A DNA stretch of 64,000 nt, taken from contig CAZTOP010000007.1 in the NCBI GenBank assembly GCA_964615145.1, forward strand, positions 1 to 64,000, in the 5' to 3' direction. The notes under the pieces are model-generated. The model made no database searches. It had not been told where the DNA came from and worked only from the letters and a program-made list of their open reading frames with translations. A program made the translations under genes and the position numbers. The stretch comes from CAIVPM01 sp964615145. GTDB lineage: Bacteria > Bacteroidota > Bacteroidia > Chitinophagales > Chitinophagaceae. This document shows, one piece after another, positions 1 to 6,669 of this stretch (its first letter is position 1; the number at the start of each line of letters is the position of its first letter).

Positions 1-56
1 TATTGGTAGGTTTATAAATAATGCAAATGAGTGCCATAGGCACGATATATTGGTAA
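1..56. repeat. Palindrome-containing repeat, cut by the window start
   Basis: The word TATTGGTA occurs at 1-8 and again at 48-55. Between the copies is the short palindrome GTGCCATAGGCAC (31-43). This looks like one unit of about 47 nt from a tandem array that continues left of the window. I have the impression that palindromes around GTGCCnTAGGCAC are dispersed in Bacteroidota intergenic DNA, but this cannot be checked here. No coding potential is seen. Confidence 0.45.
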
Positions 57-69
57 AACAATTACAAAA

Positions 70-93
70 CAAAAAAGCCCCAATAAAGGGGCT
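70..93 (-). terminator. Intrinsic terminator of tRNA-fMet
   Basis: On the minus strand a 6-bp GC-rich stem (arms 88-93 and 76-81, AGCCCC/GGGGCT) with a 6-nt loop runs into a T-tract. It lies three bases beyond the tRNA 3' end, so it most likely ends the tRNA transcript. Confidence 0.8.
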
Positions 94-96
94 GTG

Positions 97-168
<72 letters not shown>

Positions 169-346
169 GTGCAATGATAGTGGCAAAATATTTAAAACAA
201 AGAACTAATTAATTTAAAAAATAAAACTATAGTTGTAACTCGCTGCCATAAACTTCCTTTGGTTAAATCACGCTTATAATAAACCACCTTGCTAGACAAA
301 CCATAGATTGAAAGAAGCAATCGAATGTTGAAAAATAAAGGTGAAA

Positions 347-398
347 ATATTCTTTGAATATATAAAAAATGATCTCACATTAGATCTAAATCTTAGAA
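347..398 (+). promoter_or_regulatory. Leader of the adenine methyltransferase with two GATC sites
   Basis: An imperfect hairpin, ATATTC-ttt-GAATAT (347-361), contains a CTTTG resembling the end of a Bacteroidota -7 element. Between it and the ATG at 399 are two GATC tetramers, at 371-374 and 383-386, the second within AGATCT. If the downstream enzyme methylates GATC, these would be targets in its own leader. The promoter assignment is weak; the sites themselves are plain in the sequence. Confidence 0.35.
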
Positions 399-878
399 AT
401 GAATACTTCTTTCGAACGTTCAGAGTTGACAAAAGTTGAATGGTTAACACCTCCAGAATTGGTGAAGAAATTAGGTGAATTTGATTTAGACCCTTGCAGC
501 CCAATCAATGCACCATTCCTTCACGCTAAAACAAATTATACAATTGAAGATGATGGATTAACTAAACCTTGGTTTGGAAGAGTATATTGTAATCCGCCTT
601 ATGGTAAAGACTTACACTTATGGTTAGCAAAACTTCAAAAACATAGAAATGGAATTGCTCTAATTTTTGCAAGAACTGAAACTAAGTGTTTTTTTGAAAA
701 TGTTTGGAATAAGGCTGATGGTTTATTATTCGTAAAAGGAAGAATTCGTTTTTATCACGTTACAGGTGTTCAAGGGGGAACTCCTGGTGCACCAAGTGTA
801 TTTGTAGCTTATGGAAAACAAAATGCAAATGCATTAAAAAATTCAGGAATTGAAGGAAGATACTTAGATTTAACTTAG
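399..878 (+). CDS. Phage-type DNA N6-adenine methyltransferase
   Basis: This 159-residue protein matches the small phage Dam-like family (PF05869/TIGR01712 type). It opens with a WLTPPELV motif and LDPCSP near residues 16-35. It has the catalytic CNPPYG motif (N-P-P-Y, motif IV of amino-methyltransferases) near residue 66, followed by a conserved FVKGRIRF block and an APS-FVAYG block. Length is normal for the family, so it looks intact. It would methylate adenine N6 in duplex DNA using AdoMet. Characterised phage relatives modify GATC, but the specificity here cannot be read from sequence. Its stop overlaps the stop of the convergent small gene 875-1078, and a DpnI homologue lies just beyond. 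If it really makes Gm6ATC it would create the substrate of that nuclease, so a different specificity or mutually exclusive expression is likely. Confidence 0.85.
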   Translation: MNTSFERSELTKVEWLTPPELVKKLGEFDLDPCSPINAPFLHAKTNYTIEDDGLTKPWFGRVYCNPPYGKDLHLWLAKLQKHRNGIALIFARTETKCFFENVWNKADGLLFVKGRIRFYHVTGVQGGTPGAPSVFVAYGKQNANALKNSGIEGRYLDLT

Positions 879-1078
879 ATAATTTTATATACAATAAACT
901 CAGCTACATTAAAGCCTGACTCCCAAATCCAAGAGTTTTCAATTAACAATTTCTTTAAAGCATCATCCTCATTTTCCACGTTATCTACTATACCTATGAC
1001 TTGCATATTATCTATTTCTATATTTTGGTTTGGAGCTTGTGTAAAACCTTCTTTTGTTATAAAAATATACTTATTCAT
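875..1078 (-). CDS. Small protein co-encoded with the DpnI homologue (unknown)
   Basis: This is a 67-residue acidic protein that I do not recognise. Its ATG lies inside the 3' end of the DpnI-like gene (8-nt overlap), so it is probably translationally coupled to it. The N-terminus reads MNKYIFITKEGFTQAP and the C-terminal half is helical and Trp-rich around SWIWESGF. No signal peptide or membrane segment is seen. The pneumococcal DpnI cassette also carries a small second gene of unknown function (dpnD) after dpnC. The position is analogous, but I see no clear sequence similarity and claim none. Its stop overlaps the stop of the convergent methyltransferase. Confidence 0.6.
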   Translation of the reverse strand: MNKYIFITKEGFTQAPNQNIEIDNMQVIGIVDNVENEDDALKKLLIENSWIWESGFNVAEFIVYKII

Positions 1079-1844
1079 TACTGATTTTTTTATAATTACC
1101 TCTTCCTACAAATTCAATTATCCCCTTATCTCTTAATTGTTGCAATTGCTGTCTGATTTTATCTTTAATAAAATTATTGTTCGGATATTTCAATTTCAAT
1201 TTTGATTCAAATCTATAAATATCGTCTAATGAAAATGAATCTTTTTGGATAGAATCTACACATTTCATTATATCTAAAATCCATCCTTTTGATTCTGCAC
1301 TTTTGCTTCTTAGAAATATCATTTTGTTAAATGAATCTTTAACAATATCCCTATCTACACTTTTTGAATTTTTAACTATAAATACCTTTCCTGCTTCTGT
1401 AATTTTAGAAATATCGATATTGCATCCAATCCATCCTGCTCTTTTTGCTATGACTGATAATGGCTTTCTTTTTATAATAATTTCCGGTGTAAAAAACTGT
1501 TTTGGAATGATTAAGAAATTATTTACAGACCAATTTTTTGTGTAGGTCAAAAAGAAAAAGTTAGGATTCTGATTTGAAGTAATTCTCTCAATCATTGTTG
1601 AATAGGCACCATCTGTAATTGTATTTGTCAATGAACCATTTTTGCTTTTTAATTCAAACTCTTCACGACAAATGCTACAATAAAAGTCAGCTACAGGCTT
1701 GTTATTTGCAAATTCATTTAAAGGGTGGCATCCACAACTTGGGCAATATGAGTTTTGTTTCACCCAATCTTCTGTTAATATTCTGGCTATTTGAGAATTG
1801 CTTGAATAACCATTTGCAAGTTTAGTGTTGAATTCTAGGTTCAT
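1071..1844 (-). CDS. dpnC: DpnI-like methyl-directed restriction endonuclease (type IIM)
   Basis: This 257-residue protein is a full-length DpnI homologue; pneumococcal DpnI is about 254 residues. Recognisable blocks are SNSQIARILTEDWV, the zinc-binding pair YCPSC near 33 and FYCSIC near 55, the PD-(D/E)xK nuclease core VADFYC...EEFELKSK (Asp about 53, Glu about 64, Lys about 66), NPNFFFLTYTK, RAGWIGCNID, and a C-terminal winged helix ending KIRQQLQQLRDKGIIEF. All catalytic and zinc residues appear kept, so it should cut GATC only when the adenine is N6-methylated. It would destroy incoming DNA from Dam-positive phages or plasmids. It requires the host to leave GATC unmethylated, which makes the methyltransferase at 399-878 puzzling. 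The chosen ATG at 1842-1844 gives the DpnI N-terminus MNLEFN. Confidence 0.96.
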   Translation of the reverse strand: MNLEFNTKLANGYSSNSQIARILTEDWVKQNSYCPSCGCHPLNEFANNKPVADFYCSICREEFELKSKNGSLTNTITDGAYSTMIERITSNQNPNFFFLTYTKNWSVNNFLIIPKQFFTPEIIIKRKPLSVIAKRAGWIGCNIDISKITEAGKVFIVKNSKSVDRDIVKDSFNKMIFLRSKSAESKGWILDIMKCVDSIQKDSFSLDDIYRFESKLKLKYPNNNFIKDKIRQQLQQLRDKGIIEFVGRGNYKKISNE

Positions 1845-1911
1845 TAATCAACTGTGTTTTACCACCAGCCCATTTTAAAAAAGGTTTTGCTATTTTTTGG
1901 TTTGTTATCAA
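1840..1911 (-). pseudogene. Truncated N-terminus of a D12-class (Dam/DpnM-like) adenine methyltransferase
   Basis: In the frame offset from the DpnI gene, the minus strand encodes KPFLKWAGGKTQLINE. This is the AdoMet-binding N-terminal signature of D12-class adenine methyltransferases (Dam, DpnM: FLKWAGGK-x-x-L). The frame opens at a TTG (1909-1911); there is no ATG and a stop lies upstream. The similarity breaks at the ATG of the DpnI gene (1842-1844), and the frame ends a few codons inside that gene. About 24 codons survive of a gene normally about 270 codons long. I read it as a scar from replacement of a methyltransferase gene by the DpnI gene. It might still act as a short leader peptide coupled to DpnI. 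Confidence 0.75.
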
Positions 1912-1974
1912 CGTATTTTCCTTGTACTTGCAATATTAACTTATTTGCAATATTTCTCAAATTGTTTTACATAC

Positions 1975-2029
1975 TTAAACCCTACCTAAAGCATAGTTAA
2001 AGCATACTTAGAGTATGGAGAGAGTATGA
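1975..2029. repeat. Degenerate 11-nt tandem repeat (5 units)
   Basis: Five consecutive 11-nt units start at 1975, 1986, 1997, 2008 and 2019. The middle ones read CTAAAGCATAG, TTAAAGCATAC and TTAGAGTATGG. The period is close to one helical turn and is kept although the units have diverged. It lies upstream of the DpnI gene in non-coding DNA. Function unknown. Confidence 0.6.
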
Positions 2030-2300
2030 AATAAACTGAACAAATGCTAACAACATTTTTTCTTTTTAATCCCCTGTCATTTTTACACCTCACCATTTGT
2101 CAAATACCCACTAAAGGCGAAGAATCAACGAACATACATTTTGGCAGTACGAGTAATTTTTTTTTGGTATGTCCTATACTAAATAATCTTTACATAAGCC
2201 CGAGGTAACTCCCACTTGAGTTCCATAAAGTTCTACAGAATCCCATCTTTCGGGGCGGGACAAAAAATCGTAAATACACAATCACTAAATCCTACCTAGG
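2030..2300. other. Non-coding stretch with no recognised gene
   Basis: About 270 nt between the 11-nt repeat and the polA fragment hold no convincing gene. The part at 2195-2262 is less AT-rich than its surroundings and on the minus strand gives a short open frame (about 25-30 codons, containing RPERWDSVELYG) without a start codon. It could be debris of a mobile gene, but I cannot identify it. A small inverted repeat AACTC-GAGTT lies inside it. Confidence 0.3.
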
Positions 2301-2392
2301 TTTAATGTGCATCCAGCCAATTCTTACCATTCCTAAATTCCGCTACTAAGGCACATCCTTAGGCAAAGGCAAAGCAGCTTTCAAACTATTTG
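2301..2392 (-). pseudogene. Decayed duplicate of the polA 3' end
   Basis: This stretch aligns with the last roughly 30 codons of polA (3176-3267). It starts with 19 identical bases that include the stop codon and then drifts to roughly two-thirds identity by eye. Read on the minus strand it gives NSLKAALPLPKDVP and, after a one- or two-base indel, VAEFRNGKNWLDAH plus stop. The intact polA counterpart ends NGVPVEAELGMGKNWLDAH. It is too short and frameshifted to be functional. The nucleotidyltransferase cassette lies exactly between the two copies (offset 875 nt), marking it as an insertion at the polA terminus. Confidence 0.85.
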
Positions 2393-2847
2393 TCAGTATT
2401 TTTCTTTTTTAATTCTTCAATATCGGCTTTATCTTTATATCTTCCTGCTGCCTCTTTTGCTTTTATTAATGTTGTAAGATTTATAAATGGAACTTTAAGC
2501 AATCCAATATCAAAGAGATTATGTGTGCTGTAAGATTCATTAAATTCAATGCCTTTAACAGCAGTTAATATTTCTATTTTATTGGGTTCTCTTCCTATTG
2601 CCCACACATCAAAATCATTGCTTAAAAAGTCCTTTTTAGAAAAAATGGGTGCACCAAATTCTTTAAACGCGTTTGCTAAGTTCAAATAATTTTCTTCTGT
2701 ATTATCAATCCAAACATCCATATCGGCAGTGCTTCTCACATAGCCATTCATAATAACAGCATAGCCACCAACCAATAAATACTTTACCTGATTGTTTTGT
2801 AACGCTTTTAAAAAATCAATAAAATCATCATTAAAAAAATTACTCAT
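2386..2847 (-). CDS. Nucleotidyltransferase-fold protein (MNT/AbiEii-like)
   Basis: This 153-residue protein has the polymerase-beta nucleotidyltransferase core. YLLVGGYAVIMNG (residues about 24-36) is the glycine-rich G-G motif, and STADMDVWID (about 39-48) supplies the D-x-D metal ligands. A C-terminal helix LIKAKEAAGRYKDKADIEEL is like that of AbiEii/DUF6036 proteins that act as toxins or small-molecule nucleotidyltransferases. No substrate can be inferred. Its ATG overlaps the stop of the upstream 68-residue gene by 4 nt, so the two are coupled. Its 3' end touches the decayed polA fragment. It is probably an acquired defence or addiction cassette (inference). Confidence 0.8.
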   Translation of the reverse strand: MSNFFNDDFIDFLKALQNNQVKYLLVGGYAVIMNGYVRSTADMDVWIDNTEENYLNLANAFKEFGAPIFSKKDFLSNDFDVWAIGREPNKIEILTAVKGIEFNESYSTHNLFDIGLLKVPFINLTTLIKAKEAAGRYKDKADIEELKKKNTDK

Positions 2848-3050
2848 TTGTTGTCGTGTTTTCTTTTAGTAATGATTGTTCTATCAACTTTTGTGTATTG
2901 ATTGGTTCCATAAATATTGTAAATAATGAAACACGCTGCATTAATTCTTTCCTGAATAGATTTATTATCGTAAAATGTAGTGTGATCATTAGCCTCTTCA
3001 AATGTTTGAGAATAAACCAATGTTCTATCCATTTTAAATTCATTGTTCAT
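2844..3050 (-). CDS. Small partner protein of the nucleotidyltransferase
   Basis: This 68-residue protein begins MNNEFKMDRTLVYSQTFEEA and contains ERINAACFIIYNIYG and a basic end ITKRKHDNK. Small proteins with this pattern are, as I recall, common in Bacteroidota directly before nucleotidyltransferase genes; no function is known to me. The overlapping ATGA junction with the next gene implies coupled translation. It could be an antitoxin or accessory subunit, by position only. No signal peptide or membrane segment is present. Confidence 0.7.
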   Translation of the reverse strand: MNNEFKMDRTLVYSQTFEEANDHTTFYDNKSIQERINAACFIIYNIYGTNQYTKVDRTIITKRKHDNK

Positions 3051-3093
3051 AATTCAAAATTAAAAATAATTTAATGCTTCTTCAAAAAGAGGA

Positions 3094-3137
3094 GACTCCC
3101 TAGCAACGCCCTATTGACTCCCTATAAAGCCCTATCA
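3094..3137. repeat. 11-nt tandem repeat with CCCTA core (4 units)
   Basis: Four 11-nt units start at 3094, 3105, 3116 and 3127: GACTCCCTAGC, AACGCCCTATT, GACTCCCTATA and AAGCCCTATCA. Units 1 and 3 and units 2 and 4 resemble each other, so there is also a 22-nt period. It lies between the small-partner gene and the polA stop, inside the inserted segment. A second 11-nt element is at 1975-2029. Confidence 0.65.
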
Positions 3138-3176
3138 TAAATATCGTACATAACATATCGTAAAACGTACATAAGT

Positions 3177-6158
3177 TTAATGTGCATCCAGCCAGTTTTT
3201 ACCCATACCAAGTTCTGCTTCAACAGGCACACCATTTGGCAGTAGCAATGCAGATTTCATATTTTCTAAAATAAGTGGTTGTAGTATGTCCATTTCTTGG
3301 GGCACTGCATCAAATATCAATTCATCGTGCACCTGCAAAATCATTTTGCTTTGTAGTTTCTCCTTTTCAAGTTGTGACTGTATTTTAATCATTGCAAGCT
3401 TTATCATATCGGCAGCAGTGCCTTGTATAGGGCTGTTAATAGCATTGCGTTCGGCAAAACCACGCACTGTAAAATTGCTGCTGTTAATATCTCTTAACCA
3501 GCGTTTTCTGCCCATCAGGGTTTCAACAAAGCCATTCTCACGGGCAAAGTTGATGGTGTCGTCCATATACTTTTGAATGCTGGCAAACTCCCTTTTATAG
3601 TTATCTATAATTTCCTTGGCTTCGGTTCTGCTGATGCCTAAGTTATCTGCCAGTCCAAAAGCTCCTTGTCCATAAATAATTCCAAAGTTCACACTCTTGG
3701 CTTTGTAACGCATTTCTTTGGTTACTGCTGCCTCTTCAATATTATACACTTTGGCGGCTGTGGCAGTATGAATGTCTTTGCCCAAACGAAAAGCCTCACA
3801 CATATTAGGGTCGCCACTTATGGCAGCAACAATTCTCAATTCTATTTGAGAGTAATCGGCACTTACTAAAATTCTATCAGCACTGCGTGGTATAAAGGCT
3901 TTGCGAATTTCTTTGCCTCTGTCTGTTCTAATAGGAATGTTCTGTAAATTAGGATTATTACTACTCAATCTGCCAGTAACTGCAACTGCTTGTGCATAGC
4001 TTGTATGCACACGACCAGTCTTGCTATTAATTAGTTTAGGCAAAGCATCTACATAGGTAGATTTTAGTTTCGTCAACTCTCTGAACACCAAAATATCTTC
4101 TACAATTTGATGGCCTTTGGTTGCTAATTTTTGCAATACATCTTCTCCAGTCTGATATTGACCTGTCTTGGTTTTTTTAGCTGAACTATCCAACTGCATC
4201 TTATCAAACAATACTTCACCCAGTTGTTTTGGCGATGCCAGATTAAACTTCACCCCTGCCTGCATATACACACTTTCCTCTGCCTTGCGTGCATCCACAT
4301 CAAGCAGTTTGCTGTATTCGTTTAAAAAATCAACATCTACTTTAACACCCTCAAACTCCATAGCTGTCAACACTTTCACCAATGGATTCTCCACTTCATT
4401 AAACACTTTCTCTACCTCTTTTTCTTTTAGCAATGGAAATAGTTGATGTTTTAATTGCAAGGTAATATCAGCATCTTCGGCAGCATAATCTTTTACAATC
4501 TCCACATCCACATCTCTCATATTTCCCTGCTTTAATGAAGCTGCATCTAAGCCCAATTCTCCAATTTTATTGGTAGCTTTACGAGTTTTCTTACCAATCA
4601 GTTCATCAATATGTATGGGCTCGTAGTTTAGATATTGCTGTGCAAGAGCGTCCATACTGCGTTTACCTTCAGGCTCCACCACATAGTGCATTAGCATAGT
4701 ATCGCAGATATTTCCTTTCAATTCTATGTTGTACCACTTCAGCACCAACATATCATATTTAAGATTTTGACCAACCCAGGTAATAGTTGAAGAGGTGAAT
4801 AAAGGTTTGAAAAGTTCTAATAAGTTTATCGTTTGTTGTCTATCGTTAGGACAAGGAACATAGTAAGCTTCGTGTGGTGTTACAGAAAAACTCATACCCA
4901 CTAACTCTGCTTCATTAGCATCAATATTGGTTGTTTCGGTATCAAAGCAAATCTCTGTTTGGTTACTTAGTTTATTGGTTAATTCGTTAATCAGTTCTGG
5001 TGTATTTATTAGATGATAGTTGTGTTCTACATCTTTAATTGTTTTGAACGAAGAAGACCACCCCTGCCCCTCCAGAGTATGGGAATCGGAACCATCATTA
5101 TCTGAAACACTTGTATTTGTTGGGGTTATATTCTGCAGAAATGATGGCAAAGCAATAGAGCCGTGTCTTTCTTCTGTAGGGTTAATTTTTTCTGCGTGTG
5201 TGGCAGTAGATTTTTTTGTGGTTGCCGGCTTTCCAATTGGGTTTCCAAATAAATCTTTTGCCTGATTTGTTTCAATGCCAGTTGCACCCTCTCCAAATAA
5301 TCGTTTGGCAAGGGTTCTAAACTCCAGCTCGTTGAATATTTCTTGTAAGGCATCTTTATTCCACTCACTTATTTTAAAGTTTTCTTCGTGAAACTCAACA
5401 GGTACATTGGTAATAATGGTTGCCAGCATTTTACTCATAATGGCATCTTCTTTTCCTGCTCTTACCTTTTCGCCAATAGAACCTTTTATGTTATCTGCAT
5501 TTTCTAGAACACCTTCAAGGGTATCATACTCTTTCAACAGTTTAGCAGCAGTTTTTTCGCCCACGCCTTTAATACCTGGAATATTATCCACCGCATCACC
5601 CATTAATCCTAAAATGTCAATAACCTGATCAACACGTTTAATGTCCCATTTTTCACACACTTCTTTTGGTCCTAAAATTTCAACATCTCCACCACCCGAG
5701 CTTGGTTTGTACATGTAGATGCCCTCACGCACCAACTGACCATAATCTTTATCGGGGGATACCATAAATACTTCATAGCCTGCATCGTGAGCTTCCCAAG
5801 CCAATGTACCAATCACATCATCCGCCTCATAACCCTCCACACCAATAACAGGAATGTTAAAGGCTTCAATAATTTTTTTAATATCAGGTACAGCTGCTAA
5901 CAAATCTTCTGGAGCGTCTTGTCTGTTGGCTTTGTAAAACTCATATTTTTCATCTCTTACAGTGGGTCCACTCACATCAAAGCACACCGCCAGATGTGTG
6001 GGTTTTTCTTTTTTAATTAGTTCAATTAAAGTATTGGTAAATCCAAACTGTGCATTGGTGTTACGACCTTTACTGGTAATGCGTGGATTACGAATAAGTG
6101 CATAATAAGCACGAAAGATGAGTGCATAAGCATCGAGAAGGAAGAGTTTTTTTTCCAT
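3177..6158 (-). CDS. polA: DNA polymerase I
   Basis: This 993-residue protein has all three Pol I domains. The N-terminal 5'-3' (FEN) nuclease opens MEKKLFLLDAYALIFRAYYA and includes the IPGIKGVGEKTA helix-hairpin-helix. The 3'-5' proofreading exonuclease is intact: DTETT near 405, then GQNLKYD and the YAAEDAD motif. The polymerase domain has DYSQIELR (motif A, about 767), KSVNFGIIYG (motif B) and QVHDELIFD (motif C, about 939). It fills repair gaps and removes Okazaki primers. The start at 6158 was preferred over an upstream in-frame codon at 6203 because family members begin at this methionine and the upstream part consists of an intergenic repeat. The last codons are duplicated at 2301-2392. 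Confidence 0.98.
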   Translation of the reverse strand: MEKKLFLLDAYALIFRAYYALIRNPRITSKGRNTNAQFGFTNTLIELIKKEKPTHLAVCFDVSGPTVRDEKYEFYKANRQDAPEDLLAAVPDIKKIIEAFNIPVIGVEGYEADDVIGTLAWEAHDAGYEVFMVSPDKDYGQLVREGIYMYKPSSGGGDVEILGPKEVCEKWDIKRVDQVIDILGLMGDAVDNIPGIKGVGEKTAAKLLKEYDTLEGVLENADNIKGSIGEKVRAGKEDAIMSKMLATIITNVPVEFHEENFKISEWNKDALQEIFNELEFRTLAKRLFGEGATGIETNQAKDLFGNPIGKPATTKKSTATHAEKINPTEERHGSIALPSFLQNITPTNTSVSDNDGSDSHTLEGQGWSSSFKTIKDVEHNYHLINTPELINELTNKLSNQTEICFDTETTNIDANEAELVGMSFSVTPHEAYYVPCPNDRQQTINLLELFKPLFTSSTITWVGQNLKYDMLVLKWYNIELKGNICDTMLMHYVVEPEGKRSMDALAQQYLNYEPIHIDELIGKKTRKATNKIGELGLDAASLKQGNMRDVDVEIVKDYAAEDADITLQLKHQLFPLLKEKEVEKVFNEVENPLVKVLTAMEFEGVKVDVDFLNEYSKLLDVDARKAEESVYMQAGVKFNLASPKQLGEVLFDKMQLDSSAKKTKTGQYQTGEDVLQKLATKGHQIVEDILVFRELTKLKSTYVDALPKLINSKTGRVHTSYAQAVAVTGRLSSNNPNLQNIPIRTDRGKEIRKAFIPRSADRILVSADYSQIELRIVAAISGDPNMCEAFRLGKDIHTATAAKVYNIEEAAVTKEMRYKAKSVNFGIIYGQGAFGLADNLGISRTEAKEIIDNYKREFASIQKYMDDTINFARENGFVETLMGRKRWLRDINSSNFTVRGFAERNAINSPIQGTAADMIKLAMIKIQSQLEKEKLQSKMILQVHDELIFDAVPQEMDILQPLILENMKSALLLPNGVPVEAELGMGKNWLDAH

Positions 6159-6173
6159 ATAGTTTTTTGTTTC

Positions 6174-6248
6174 ACGCAAAGCTGCAAAGAAGCTAATACG
6201 CAAAGGTTTATATTTTCAATTTACCACATAGGCACATAAGACACATAG
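6174..6248. repeat. Two short 8-nt-period repeat tracts upstream of polA
   Basis: Units ACGCAAAG, CTGCAAAG, AAGCTAAT and ACGCAAAG begin at 6174, 6182, 6190 and 6198, an exact 8-nt period. A second tract, CACATAGG, CACATAAG and ACACATAG, runs 6225-6248. Both lie in the polA-atpD gap just before the polA start. They resemble the 8-nt-period DNA between atpD and atpC but with different unit sequences. Function unknown. Confidence 0.6.
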
Positions 6249-6634
6249 AACTTATTAAGTATTTATAAAAAGCTATTTTTCTATATGGTAAAAATATTTT
6301 TAGTTATTCAACAAGATTACAAATATTCAAATCTTCTTTGGTTGGTGCTGTTATTAAATGTTTTTGATTGCTCATTATTTTTTGCACCAAACCTAACTAA
6401 AAATAGCGTGAATAGTGTTTTCATAAACCTGGTTTATAACAGAAAAAAATGTGTAAGCATCTAACAGAGCTGCTTTTTTCTGGCACGTAGCAAAGTAAAG
6501 AAATCGAGTTGATTTTATTTAAATAGAAGTTGTAATAGCCATATTCTGATAATTCTATATCTGTAAAATAGAGTGTTTATGGTTTTGTTTTAAATAAAAC
6601 TCTGATTTTAGCTATATAAAAAGGGAATAACCCC
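6249..6634. other. Gene-free stretch between polA and atpD
   Basis: About 385 nt, very AT-rich, with no open frame, RNA fold or repeat that I can support. It must contain the divergent polA promoter region and the upstream part of the atpD promoter. Confidence 0.5.
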
Positions 6635-6642
6635 TACTTTTG
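6635..6642 (+). promoter_or_regulatory. -7 element TACTTTTG of atpD
   Basis: TACTTTTG matches the Bacteroidota sigma -7 consensus TAnnTTTG and lies 27 nt before the atpD ATG. No clear -33 TTTG is seen at the usual spacing. Confidence 0.5.
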
Positions 6643-6669
6643 CCGCCGAAAAATAAAACTACTTGTTAT

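Noticed and set aside
1303..1825. Plus-strand open frames opposite the DpnI gene
   Set aside because: Antisense to a clear DpnI homologue, without start context or family match.
2840..3043. Alternative frame overlapping the nucleotidyltransferase partner gene
   Set aside because: The frame 2844-3050 has the recognisable MNNEFKMDRT start and an ATGA overlap with the next gene; the other frame does not.
1975..3137. CRISPR array as explanation of the 11-nt repeats
   Set aside because: Units are contiguous without spacers, much shorter than CRISPR repeats, and no cas gene is in the window.
6159..6203. A longer N-terminus for DNA polymerase I
   Set aside because: The extra residues are encoded by the 8-nt-period repeat, and family members start at the methionine encoded at 6158.
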